A stretch of DNA of 44,502 nt from positions 1-44,502 of the forward strand of contig DASWAT010000121.1 of NCBI GenBank assembly GCA_036390995.1, read 5' to 3'. The translations under genes were made by a program, and so were the position numbers. Positions 24,302 through 32,657 of this stretch are shown one piece after another. The notes under the pieces are model-generated. The model was not told the origin of the DNA, searched no databases, and was given only the letters and a program-made list of their open reading frames with translations. How positions within the stretch are numbered: position 1 is the stretch's first letter; each line of letters starts with the position of its first letter. The stretch is from DASQQQ01 sp036390995. Lineage in GTDB: Bacteria; Actinomycetota; UBA4738; HRBIN12.

Positions 24302-25786
24302 TCAGGACTTCAGGAGGTCCACCAGGGTGGCGGCGTCGGGCGATCGCTCGAGGAGTCCGGACACGTGCTCGGCCGTGCCCCGCAACGGCTCACGCATGGG
24401 GATGCGCTGGAGGGCGTCCCGGCCGACGTCGAAGATCATCGAGTCCCACGAAGCGGCCGCGATGGCCTGCGGGTACTTCGCGATGCACCGGCCGCGGAAG
24501 TACGCGCGGGTGTCGGTGGGCGGTTCCATCACGGCGCGCTCGATCTCGTCGTCGGTCGTGAGGCGTTCGACCTTCCCCGAGCGCACGAGCCGGTGGTACA
24601 AGCCCTTGTCCCGGCGTACGTCGTGGTACTGGAGGTCGACGAGTCGAAGCTTCGGGTCGGACCACTGCAAGCCATCACGTTGCCGATACCCCGCCAGGAG
24701 GCGGTACTTCGCCACCCAGTCCAGCTCTCGGTGCAGGGACAGCGGCTCGGACTCGAGCGTCGTCAGGATCCGTTCCCACTGCCGGAGGAGCTCGCGGTTC
24801 GCCGGCGTGTCGTCCTCCTGCTCGACGTACTTGCCCGCCCGGTCCAGGTACTCCCATTGGATCTGGATCGCCGTGAGCCGGCGGTCGTCGGCCAGGCGGA
24901 CGGTCTCGGTGCACGTGAGGTCCCGCGAGACAGCGTGGAGGGCCGACACGGGGTTCGCCAGGGTGAGATCTGGCAGGTACTCGTCCTCGATCATCTTCAG
25001 GACGATCGCGGTGGTCCCTACCTTCAGGTAGGTGGCCACCTCCATCATGTTCGCATCCCCGATGATCACGTGGAGGCGGCGGTACTTGTCGGGATCGGCG
25101 TGCGGCTCGTCGCGCGTGTTGACGATGGGCCGTTTCAGCGTCGTCTCCAGACCGACCTCGGCTTCGAAGAAGTCCGCGCGCTGCGTGAGCTGGAACCGGT
25201 GGCGGTCCTGCTCGTCCCACGGCGCTTCCGCCCCCATCTTGCCGGCCCCGGTGAACACCTGCCGGGACACGAGGAACGGCGTGAGGTCGCGCACGATGTC
25301 GCCGAACGGGGTGGCCCGGTCCACGAGGTAGTTCTCGTGCGTGCCGTACGAGTTTCCCTTGCCGTCGCTGTTGTTCTTGTAGATGGCGATGCGCTGTCCG
25401 GGCGGCAGGACCCGGTGCATCTCCTCCAGGGATCGTTCGAGGATCCGCTCGCCCGCCTTGTCATGGACGACGAGCTCACGGGGATCGGCGCATTCCGGAG
25501 TGGAGTACTCGGGATGGGCGTGGTCCACGTAGTACCGGGCGCCGTTCGGCAGGATCACGTTCGCCAGGCCGAGGTCCTCCTCGGCGGGCTCGCGGATCTG
25601 CACCGGCTCGAACCCACGGGCGTCGCGCAGCGGCGACTCCTGCTCGTAGTCCCACCGGATCCGCCGGAGCGAGCCGGCATACGTGCTGATGAGCAGCGAC
25701 GAGGACAGGACGGGATTGAACTCCGGTGACCCCACCGCTGCTATGCCGTACTCGGTCTCGGTGCCGACGACCTTGGGGATGGCCAT
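24302..25786 (-). CDS. dop: Depupylase / Pup deamidase Dop
   Basis: Predicted 494 residues, a PafA paralogue in the carboxylate-amine ligase fold. GTETEYGIA and YYVDHAHPEYSTPE (D88, the catalytic Asp) are present. The Dop-specific loop lies at about residues 45-70 between the first strands, absent from PafA. IYKNNSDGKGNSYGTHENYL and PIVNTRDEPHAD are shared with PafA. It removes Pup from proteins; deamidation should be unnecessary here because Pup ends in Glu. Only 9 nt separate it from the arc stop. Confidence 0.95.
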   Translation of the reverse strand: MAIPKVVGTETEYGIAAVGSPEFNPVLSSSLLISTYAGSLRRIRWDYEQESPLRDARGFEPVQIREPAEEDLGLANVILPNGARYYVDHAHPEYSTPECADPRELVVHDKAGERILERSLEEMHRVLPPGQRIAIYKNNSDGKGNSYGTHENYLVDRATPFGDIVRDLTPFLVSRQVFTGAGKMGAEAPWDEQDRHRFQLTQRADFFEAEVGLETTLKRPIVNTRDEPHADPDKYRRLHVIIGDANMMEVATYLKVGTTAIVLKMIEDEYLPDLTLANPVSALHAVSRDLTCTETVRLADDRRLTAIQIQWEYLDRAGKYVEQEDDTPANRELLRQWERILTTLESEPLSLHRELDWVAKYRLLAGYRQRDGLQWSDPKLRLVDLQYHDVRRDKGLYHRLVRSGKVERLTTDDEIERAVMEPPTDTRAYFRGRCIAKYPQAIAAASWDSMIFDVGRDALQRIPMREPLRGTAEHVSGLLERSPDAATLVDLLKS

Positions 25787-25795
25787 CCGGTGAGC

Positions 25796-27544
25796 TTACA
25801 GGTACTGGCCGGCGCTGATCCGCTCCACCTGCCGGCCCTCCTCGCCGCCGTCGCCGAGGAGGGTACGCACGTACACGATCCGCTCACCCTTCTTGCCGGA
25901 GATCCGGGCCCAGTCGTCCGGGTTCGTGGTGTTCGGCAGATCCTCGTTCTCCTTGAACTCCTCGCGGATCGCCAACAGGAGGTCCTCGGTCTTGATGCCC
26001 TTCTCCCCAGTGGACAGGAAGCGCTTGATCGCCTCCTTCTTCGCCCGACGCACGATGTTCTCGATCATCGCGCCCGAGTTGAAATCCTTGAAGTAGAGGA
26101 TCTCCTTGTCGCCGGAGGCGTACGTGACCTCCAGGAACCGGTTCTCGTCGTTCTGGGCGTACATGCGGTCCACGGTCACCTGGATCATGCGGTGCACGGC
26201 GGGGGCCATGTCGCCGGCCCGCTGGATCTCGTCCGGATGGATGGGGACGGTGGCGTTCAGGTACTTCGCCATGATGTCGGAGGCCTGAGGCGCGTCGGGG
26301 CGCTCGATCTTGATCTTCACGTCGAGCCGTCCAGGCCGAAGGATGGCCGGGTCGATGAGGTCCTCCCGGTTCGAGGCGCCGATCACGATGACGTTCTTCA
26401 GGGTCTCCACGCCGTCCAGCTCGGACAGGAGCTGCGGCACGATGGTGTTCTCGACGTCAGAGGAGATGCCCGAGCCGCGCGTGCGGAAGATCGAGTCCAT
26501 CTCGTCGAAGAACACGATCACCGGCAGGCCCTCCTCGCTGCGCTCCTTCGCACGCTGGAAGATCTGCCGTATCTGCCGCTCGGTCTCGCCGACGTATTTG
26601 TTCAGCAGCTCGGGACCCTTGATGTTCAGGAAGTAGGAGTGGGCGTCGGGCCGGCCGGTGCGCTCGCGGACCTTGTCGGCCAGCGACTTGGCCACGGCCT
26701 TCGCGATGAGGGTCTTCCCGCACCCGGGGGGTCCGTACAGCAGGACGCCCTTGGGGGGATCGAGCTGGTGTTCGTGGAAGAGCTCCGCGTACAGGAAGGG
26801 CAGCTCCACGGCGTCCCGGATGGCTTCGATCTGGCCCTCCAAGCCCCCGATGTCCTCGTACGAGACGTCGGGGACCTCCTCCAGGACGAGCTCCTCCACC
26901 TCCTCCTTGGGGAGACGCTCCAGCGCCACGTTCGAACGCCGGTCCACCAGCAGCGGGTCGCCGGCCCGGATCGGCTCGGTCCGGAGCTCGTGCGACAGCG
27001 TGGCCACGAGCTCGTCGTCGCCGTGCCCGACGACGATGACACGATCGTCCTCCAGCCGGTCCTTGACCCGCATGACCTCACCCGCCACGTCGGGCTCGAG
27101 GACCTCGACGACGTTCAGCGCCTCATTGAGGATGACCTCCGCGCCGCGGCGGAACCGCTCCTGGTCCAGCTCGGGCGCCACGCTGACCCGCATCTTCCGG
27201 CCCGCGGTGAAGACGTCCACCGAGTCGTCGTCGTTCCTGGCCAGGTAGACGCCGAACGTGGCCGGGGGCTGGCTGAGCTTCTCGACCTCCTCGCGGAGGG
27301 CCTCGATCTTGTCGCGCTCGGCCTTCAGCGCGGTCGTGAGCTTCTCGTTCTGCGAGACCGCCCGGGAGAGATCGCCCTTGGTCTCGAGGAGCTTCTCCTC
27401 GAGGATCTTGACCTGGCGCGGAGCGTTCGTCAGCCGTCGGCGCAGCAGCGCCACCTCGTCCTCCAGGAACTTCACCTGGGTCTGGAGCTCGTGGATCTGC
27501 TTCTCGTACCGCTCCTGCTGCTCGCGAGGGTCCGACTCGGGCAT
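25796..27544 (-). CDS. arc: Proteasome-associated AAA+ ATPase ARC/Mpa
   Basis: Predicted 582 residues. An N-terminal coiled coil (about 4-92) that captures Pup is followed by tandem OB domains (about 95-225) and an AAA+ module with Walker A GPPGCGKT (271-278) and Walker B VIVFFDEMD (342-350). The C-terminus GQYL carries the penultimate Tyr that docks in the proteasome alpha ring and opens the gate. GGGAGG lies 9 nt upstream of the ATG, and a TATACT box is at 27575-27570. It is the first gene of the arc-dop-pup-prcBA run. Confidence 0.96.
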   Translation of the reverse strand: MPESDPREQQERYEKQIHELQTQVKFLEDEVALLRRRLTNAPRQVKILEEKLLETKGDLSRAVSQNEKLTTALKAERDKIEALREEVEKLSQPPATFGVYLARNDDDSVDVFTAGRKMRVSVAPELDQERFRRGAEVILNEALNVVEVLEPDVAGEVMRVKDRLEDDRVIVVGHGDDELVATLSHELRTEPIRAGDPLLVDRRSNVALERLPKEEVEELVLEEVPDVSYEDIGGLEGQIEAIRDAVELPFLYAELFHEHQLDPPKGVLLYGPPGCGKTLIAKAVAKSLADKVRERTGRPDAHSYFLNIKGPELLNKYVGETERQIRQIFQRAKERSEEGLPVIVFFDEMDSIFRTRGSGISSDVENTIVPQLLSELDGVETLKNVIVIGASNREDLIDPAILRPGRLDVKIKIERPDAPQASDIMAKYLNATVPIHPDEIQRAGDMAPAVHRMIQVTVDRMYAQNDENRFLEVTYASGDKEILYFKDFNSGAMIENIVRRAKKEAIKRFLSTGEKGIKTEDLLLAIREEFKENEDLPNTTNPDDWARISGKKGERIVYVRTLLGDGGEEGRQVERISAGQYL

Positions 27545-27569
27545 GAACTGCACCTCCCGCCTTCGGGCC

Positions 27570-27575
27570 AGTATA
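27570..27575 (-). promoter_or_regulatory. -10 element of the arc/proteasome operon
   Basis: Minus-strand TATACT lies 25 nt before the arc ATG. A -35 element is not obvious. Confidence 0.5.
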
Positions 27576-27689
27576 CGCTGGGTCCCCTTCGCGCCAGGTA
27601 GGCATGTCGGCGACCCTCGTTCCCTGACATACGTTGTCGGCCAGGTTCGCGGTTGCCTGAGTCGCGGACTTCCGCCGCGGCCCGGCGGG

Positions 27690-28487
27690 TCATCCGGCGG
27701 GCACCGGCTCTCCGAGGCGGCCGACCGTGATGAAGCCGGTGTGACCGACCATCCGGTGGTCGGGCCGGACGCTCCGCTCGGTGACGTACCAGGGCCGCTT
27801 GAGGATCTCGAACGTCTGGATCTGGTCGAATCCGTGCTCTTCCAGGGACAGGACGGTCGTTTGGACCTGTGGGGTCGTGGGGACGTACGCGCAGGCCACA
27901 CCGCCCCGTTCGAGGACCCGGGTCACCGACGCGAGCATCGCCCACGGTTCCGGCATGTCGAGCACGACGCGATCGAACCGCTCCCCCGTGCCGGCCACGT
28001 CGCGCAGGTCGCCCTCTCGCAGCTCCAGCCATTCCGGTGGTTTTCCGAAGAAGCTCTCCACGTTGGCCGCCGCCTTCTCGTGGAACTCGGGCCGGAGCTC
28101 GTAGGAGACCACACGACCCTGCGACCCCACCGCACGGCAGAGCGCGATCGTGAGCGCCCCGGAGCCCGTTCCGGCCTCGAGCACGCGGATGCCGGGGAAG
28201 ACGTCGGCCTCGACGAGGATCGCGCCGATGTCTTTCGGGTAGATCACCTGGGCTCCCCGCGGCATCTTCAGGATGAAGTCGGCCAGCCGCGGGCGGAAGC
28301 AGGTGAAGGGCATCCCCCCGGTGGAGTGGACCCGCACACCCTCCTCGGAGCCCAGGATGAGGTCGTGCGGAACCGCTCCCCCGTGCGAGTGCCAGCTCTC
28401 GCCCGGTCGGAGGTGGTTCAGCATGTACCGGCGGCCTCGCCCGTCGATCAGCAGAACGCGCTCTCCGGGCTCGAACGGTGCGCTCAT
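27690..28487 (-). CDS. trmI: tRNA (adenine-58-N1)-methyltransferase TrmI
   Basis: Predicted 265 residues. The N-terminal beta domain is followed by a Rossmann methyltransferase with the AdoMet loop LEAGTGSGAL (about 103-112) and the conserved VVLDMPEPW with D177, which binds the target adenine. It makes m1A58 in the T-loop of tRNA as a homotetramer. AGAGGGG lies about 8 nt upstream of the ATG. An equivalent gene (Rv2118c) lies near mpa in M. tuberculosis. Here it directly follows ttuB-ttuA-like genes. Confidence 0.93.
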   Translation of the reverse strand: MSAPFEPGERVLLIDGRGRRYMLNHLRPGESWHSHGGAVPHDLILGSEEGVRVHSTGGMPFTCFRPRLADFILKMPRGAQVIYPKDIGAILVEADVFPGIRVLEAGTGSGALTIALCRAVGSQGRVVSYELRPEFHEKAAANVESFFGKPPEWLELREGDLRDVAGTGERFDRVVLDMPEPWAMLASVTRVLERGGVACAYVPTTPQVQTTVLSLEEHGFDQIQTFEILKRPWYVTERSVRPDHRMVGHTGFITVGRLGEPVPAG

Positions 28488-28512
28488 CGCGGTCGCCCCT
28501 CTCCGGTGCGGA

Positions 28513-29520
28513 TCAGCGCCCCACCGCGCCGTAGATCTCGGCCGGCAGGACCTCCTGGGCGGACTCGCGGGCCACCTCCCGATCGGAGGCCGCTCCCGCC
28601 TCCTCGGCCGGGGGGTCCCCCAGTCGCCGGCCGAGGATCTGGGCCTGGGCCCGGCAGAAGGCGCAGAACCGGCCGGTCGTGGGCTGTCCGCACCGCTCGC
28701 ACGGACGCAGGTCCGCTTCGTCCTGGCGGGCGAACAGCGGGGCGGCCTTGTCCAGGTACCCGAGGAGGAACTGCGCCTTCGTCCCCGGGGAGGCCGCCTC
28801 CAACTGGTTCAGTGCCCCCTTGTACCGGAGCTGGGTGTTGCCCGCGACCAGGGGGCACTCCTCCACCACGTAGTCGATGTCGCGGAGGAACGCGTAGGCG
28901 GCCGTCTCCAGCTCGGAGAGCCGGTACAGCGGCTTCACCTTCTTGGCCAGGCCGTCCTCCGCTGGAAGGACCGGGAACTGGCGCGCGATGTACTCGGTCT
29001 GCCAGCGCAGCGTGTTGCCGAGCAGGGTCGCCGCCTCGTCGTCCAGGTTGTGGCCGGTGGCGATCACGTCGAAGCCGTGTTCGAGGGCCACCCGGTTGAA
29101 GACGTAGCGCTTCGAGAGCCCGCAGACCGCGCACGTGGACCGCGACCCCTTCCTGCCGGCGGTGGGAACGTCGAACCCATACTCAGCCTCGAGATCCACG
29201 AGCACGAGCTCGGCCTCGCGCTCCTTCGCGAACCCCTTCACCAGCTGGCCGGAACGGCTCGAGTACTCGCCGATCCCCAGTCCGAGGTACATGCCGGCGG
29301 CCCGGTACCCGAGCTCCAGCAGCACGTCCCACAGGGCGAGCGAGTCCTTGCCCCCCGACACCGCGACCAGGACGCGGTCCTGCGCCCCGAACATGTCGTG
29401 GGCCGCGACCGCCCGCTTCACCTGCTCGTGGACGTGGCGGACGAAGCAATCCCTGCAGAAGGCGGCGTTGTGGCGGCGGATCTCGACCACGGCGGGGCGT
29501 CGGCAGCGCCGGCACCTCAT
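28513..29520 (-). CDS. ttuA: TtuA/Ncs6-like tRNA 2-thiolation enzyme
   Basis: Predicted 335 residues. N-terminal zinc finger C3, C6, C22, C25; PP-loop ATPase motif SGGKDS (55-60); cluster cysteines C130, C133 (STCAVCG) and C222 (EECPLV); C-terminal zinc finger C284, C287, C296, C299. The three cluster cysteines fall at the numbers I recall for Thermus thermophilus TtuA, where they hold a [4Fe-4S] cluster. The Thermus enzyme makes 2-thioribothymidine 54 in the T-loop. The ATG overlaps the stop of the TtuB-like gene (ATGA). The residues after 310 are a non-conserved tail. Confidence 0.9.
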   Translation of the reverse strand: MRCRRCRRPAVVEIRRHNAAFCRDCFVRHVHEQVKRAVAAHDMFGAQDRVLVAVSGGKDSLALWDVLLELGYRAAGMYLGLGIGEYSSRSGQLVKGFAKEREAELVLVDLEAEYGFDVPTAGRKGSRSTCAVCGLSKRYVFNRVALEHGFDVIATGHNLDDEAATLLGNTLRWQTEYIARQFPVLPAEDGLAKKVKPLYRLSELETAAYAFLRDIDYVVEECPLVAGNTQLRYKGALNQLEAASPGTKAQFLLGYLDKAAPLFARQDEADLRPCERCGQPTTGRFCAFCRAQAQILGRRLGDPPAEEAGAASDREVARESAQEVLPAEIYGAVGR

Positions 29521-29717
29521 CGGTCGCCTCCGGAGATCACCGGCCGGATCTCCACGACGTCGTCCTCGGCCACGTGGTCCTCGCGGGTCAGCAGTTCGCG
29601 CTCCCGGATCACCAGCACGGTATCCGGGTTGATGCCGAGCTCGGACAGGACGTCGCGGACCTTGCGGCCACCCGAGAAGTCGACCTCACGATCGGGATTG
29701 CGCAGCCTCACCTTCAT
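29517..29717 (-). CDS. ttuB: Ubiquitin-fold sulfur carrier, TtuB/MoaD/ThiS-like
   Basis: Predicted 66 residues with a beta-grasp pattern (MKVRLRNPDREVDF, then VLVIRERELLTREDHVAEDDVVEIRPVISGG). It should carry a C-terminal thiocarboxylate as the sulfur donor for the TtuA-like enzyme encoded right after it. The glycine pair is followed by two extra residues (GGDR), so the protein would need trimming before activation, unless GG is not used. It overlaps the end of the S2P gene by 32 nt. Confidence 0.82.
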   Translation of the reverse strand: MKVRLRNPDREVDFSGGRKVRDVLSELGINPDTVLVIRERELLTREDHVAEDDVVEIRPVISGGDR

Positions 29718-30462
29718 GGCGGCTCAAGGCTAACGCACCGCCCGGTGGCTCCGGAGGAGCCGCTCGGCCCGACGAACGGGCCAGGAGCCACAGGAAGACC
29801 GCCATGGGCACGTACCAGAGCCCGAACAGGTCGCCCGTGAGCACGATCACGAGCCCGAGGATCGCCAGGAGCACGGCCACGACCCGACCACCGCCGGAGG
29901 CCACCCGGGTGGCCCGGCGACGGTCGTCGGTCAGGCGCCACAGGGTCGCGCGCAAGAGACGGCCGCCGTCCAGGGGCAGGCCCGGGACGAGGTTGAAGAT
30001 GGCCACCCCGAGGTTCACCAGCGCGAGCGTGGCGAGGACGCCCTCCCCCGCCGGCCACCCCAAGGCCGTGGCGCCGGTCGAAGCCAGGGCGAACATGCCG
30101 CCGAGCGCCACCGAGGTGGCCGGGCCGATCAGGGCGACCGCGAACTCCCGGTCCGGGGAGGGGACCTCGCCCTCGATCTCCGCGACCCCTCCGAATACGA
30201 ACAGGGTGATCCCGCGGACCCGGATGCCGAACCGGCGGGCGACCACCGAGTGCGCCAGCTCGTGCGCCGTCAGGCAGGCGAAGAAGGCCACCCCGGTGAT
30301 CAGGCCCATGAGGACATGGCTGACCGGGCCGAGGCTCGGATAGGCCGCGTCGAAGGCGGCCACCGTGGCCCACGTGACGAGCCCGAGGACCACGAACCAG
30401 GACGCGTGGAGCGACAGCCGGACCCCGAGCACGCGTCCCAAGGGAACGCTCCACCGGCGCAC
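29686..30462 (-). CDS. Site-2 protease family (M50) intramembrane metalloprotease
   Basis: Predicted 258 residues with about six hydrophobic segments. Zinc motif HELAH (67-71) and third ligand D165 in NLVPGLPLDGGR. Enzymes of this family cut membrane-spanning regulators after a first cut by another protease. TAAGCT ends 6 nt before the GTG start, so the mRNA is probably leaderless. It lies 46 nt after an HtrA-type protease gene on the same strand, and its end overlaps the ttuB start. Confidence 0.88.
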   Translation of the reverse strand: MRRWSVPLGRVLGVRLSLHASWFVVLGLVTWATVAAFDAAYPSLGPVSHVLMGLITGVAFFACLTAHELAHSVVARRFGIRVRGITLFVFGGVAEIEGEVPSPDREFAVALIGPATSVALGGMFALASTGATALGWPAGEGVLATLALVNLGVAIFNLVPGLPLDGGRLLRATLWRLTDDRRRATRVASGGGRVVAVLLAILGLVIVLTGDLFGLWYVPMAVFLWLLARSSGRAAPPEPPGGALALSRHEGEAAQSRS

Positions 30463-30468
30463 GAGCCA

Positions 30469-30474
30469 AGCTTA
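30469..30474 (-). promoter_or_regulatory. -10 element for leaderless S2P gene
   Basis: Minus-strand TAAGCT with a 6-nt gap to the GTG at 30462; no ribosome binding site. Confidence 0.45.
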
Positions 30475-30508
30475 CGCGGGCAGGTGACGTGTCCGGTCGA
30501 TCCGGCGG

Positions 30509-31612
30509 CTACCCCAGGGGGTTGGGGCTCACGCCGAGCGTCACGGTGAAGGTCCTCCTGGACCCTCCTGCCGTGACCACCTCGAGCTTGATCTCGTCGC
30601 CGGGGTCGTGGTCCCTGATCAGCAAGCCGAGCTGCTGCGAGGTGTCGATGGACTTCCCCTCGAACGCCACGATGACGTCGCCGGATGCCACACCTGCCTG
30701 TTCGGCGGGCCCGCCGGGAGCGGTGTCCACGACGTAGGCGCCGCGCTGCACGGGCAGGCCGAGCTGGAACGCGAGGCTCGGGCCCACGTCGCTGGTGACC
30801 ACGCCCAGGTACGCAACCGGGGCGGTGGGGTTCGTCACCGCGCCCTCGATCGTGGGAAGCGCGATGTTGATGGGTATGGCGAACCCGATGTTCTCGGCTT
30901 GCGCGGCGCTCGCCCCAGCGGTGTTGATCCCCACCACCTGGCCCTGCAGGTTCACGAGCGGTCCACCCGAGTTCCCGGGGTTGATCGCCGCGTCCGTTTG
31001 GATCACGTTCCCGTACGTCCGCTGTCCGTTGCTGCAGACCTTGCAGTTGGGGTCGTTCGCCGTGATCGTGCGGTCCAGTGCGGAGACGATGCCGCTGGTC
31101 ACGGTCGGTCCGCCCGGCAGGGCTTCGGCGTACCCGATGGCCACCACCGGCTCCCCGAGTTGGAGCTTCGACGAGTCGCCAAGAGGCACCGTCGGAAGGT
31201 CCTTCGCGGCGATCCGGAGCACGGCCAGGTCCGCCAGGGGGTCGCCCCCGATCACGTGGGCCTCGTAGCGCTGCGACTCCGGGGGCGAGGTGATCACCGT
31301 GATCCGCTGTGCCCCCTCCACCACGTGGAAGTTCGTCACGACGACCCCCTCCGAGCGGATCACGAAGCCGGTACCGACGCCCCGTCCCGTGCCACCCCCG
31401 GTGCCGGAGCTCTGGAACAGATCCGTGGTCACGTTCACCACGGCGGGCTCCACCTTCTTCACCACCTCGACGACCGGGTAGGGACCGGGGCCTGCGCCCC
31501 CGACCCGAACGCCCGCCGGCGGTCCGGATGGCGAGCGCTCGACCAAGGTGCGCGTACAGGCCGGGGCGGCCAGGAGCGCCAGGCCGAGCATGACGATGGG
31601 GAGTCGTCTCAT
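30509..31612 (-). CDS. HtrA/DegP-type serine protease lipoprotein with PDZ domain
   Basis: Predicted 367 residues. The signal peptide ends in a lipobox LAAPAC with C19 as lipid site. Trypsin-like domain: H96 (TNFHVVEG), D128 (LADLAVL), S215 (NPGNSGGPL). A PDZ domain spans about 265-365. A CKVC pair (residues 180-183) in the protease loop could form a disulfide. It is likely attached to the outer face of the membrane and degrades or refolds damaged exported proteins, or makes the first cut before S2P. Confidence 0.9.
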   Translation of the reverse strand: MRRLPIVMLGLALLAAPACTRTLVERSPSGPPAGVRVGGAGPGPYPVVEVVKKVEPAVVNVTTDLFQSSGTGGGTGRGVGTGFVIRSEGVVVTNFHVVEGAQRITVITSPPESQRYEAHVIGGDPLADLAVLRIAAKDLPTVPLGDSSKLQLGEPVVAIGYAEALPGGPTVTSGIVSALDRTITANDPNCKVCSNGQRTYGNVIQTDAAINPGNSGGPLVNLQGQVVGINTAGASAAQAENIGFAIPINIALPTIEGAVTNPTAPVAYLGVVTSDVGPSLAFQLGLPVQRGAYVVDTAPGGPAEQAGVASGDVIVAFEGKSIDTSQQLGLLIRDHDPGDEIKLEVVTAGGSRRTFTVTLGVSPNPLG

Positions 31613-31703
31613 CGCGCGGGTTCCGCCGTCCTCGGATACAGGTGCATCTCGAACGTCCTTCGGCGCCGAACGAGCGGGCGTTCGGCCCAGACGCGATCCC
31701 AGC

Positions 31704-32657
31704 CTACCCGGCGACCGCGTGTTCGACGCCCGCGGGACGGGGGAGCAATCCGGCCTCGTCGATCACCCTCAGGATCTCCCGGTCTCCCTTGATGGACATC
31801 AGGTGCACGCCGGTGATGCCCCGCACCTGCCGGAGCTCCGCCACGAGCTCCAGAGCGACCCGGATCCCCTCCCCGCTCTGGCGCTCGGCCGGGAGCGCCT
31901 CCATCCGGCGGACGATCTCGTCGGGGATGTCGATCCCGGGAACCTGGTCGCGAAGGTAGCGGGCGGCCCGAGCGGATCGCAAGACGAAGACGCCGCCCAG
32001 GATCCAAACCCGATCGAGCAGGCCGAGGTCCTCGGTCCGGGACATGAACAGCCGGAGCTTCGGCATGTTGAAGCAGATCTGCGTCTGCACGAACTCGGCG
32101 CCCGCCTCGACCTTCTTGCCCAGGCGCATCGGACGGAGGTCGAGCGGCGGCGCGAACGGGTTCTCTACCGCGCCGATGAGGTAGCTCGGCGGCTCCGCGA
32201 GCCTGCGGCCCGAGAGGTAGACGCCCTCGTCCCGGAGCACCTTCGCGATCCGGATCGCGTGGATCGAGTCGAGATCGTAGATCGGCTTGGCCTCCGGATG
32301 GTCTCCAACGCCGACGTCGTCACCGGTCATGAGGCACAGGTTCCGGGCCCCCAGGGCCGCGGCGCCGAGGATGTCCGCCTGCAGGCCGATCCTGTTCCGG
32401 TCCCGGCAGGCGAACTGCACGATCGGCTCCACGCCGCGGTCCGCCAGGAAGTGGGCCGAAGCCTGGGACGACAGGTGCGGGTGGGCGGCGCTGTTGTCGG
32501 TGCAGTTCACGGCGTCGACGTTGCCGCGAAGGGCGTCCGCGAACCGGTAGACCGACTCCGGGTCGGGACTGTCGGTCGTCTCGAGCTCGGCGGTCACCAC
32601 GAACTCCCCTGCCAGGAGCAGGCGGTGGAGGTGACTGCGAGCCTCGACGGAGCTCAC
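31704..32657 (-). CDS. metF: Methylenetetrahydrofolate reductase, acetogen-type MetF
   Basis: Predicted 317 residues, TIM-barrel flavoprotein. Motifs: VTAELETTDSPDPE with the catalytic Glu, DAVNCTDN, CRDRNRIGLQADILGAAALG, LMTGDD, and FVQTQICFN. The sequence is closer to the MetF of acetogens, which works with MetV, than to E. coli MetF. It interconverts 5-methyl- and 5,10-methylene-tetrahydrofolate. The GTG overlaps the stop of the MetV-like gene (GTGA). In this setting it may run in the oxidising direction, using methyl groups delivered by the DmdA-like proteins. Confidence 0.9.
   Translation of the reverse strand: MSSVEARSHLHRLLLAGEFVVTAELETTDSPDPESVYRFADALRGNVDAVNCTDNSAAHPHLSSQASAHFLADRGVEPIVQFACRDRNRIGLQADILGAAALGARNLCLMTGDDVGVGDHPEAKPIYDLDSIHAIRIAKVLRDEGVYLSGRRLAEPPSYLIGAVENPFAPPLDLRPMRLGKKVEAGAEFVQTQICFNMPKLRLFMSRTEDLGLLDRVWILGGVFVLRSARAARYLRDQVPGIDIPDEIVRRMEALPAERQSGEGIRVALELVAELRQVRGITGVHLMSIKGDREILRVIDEAGLLPRPAGVEHAVAG

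Noticed and set aside
25790..27601. 603-codon + strand frame opposite arc
   Set aside because: Leu/Val/His-rich mirror of the ATPase codons with no motif; ARC on the minus strand is certain.
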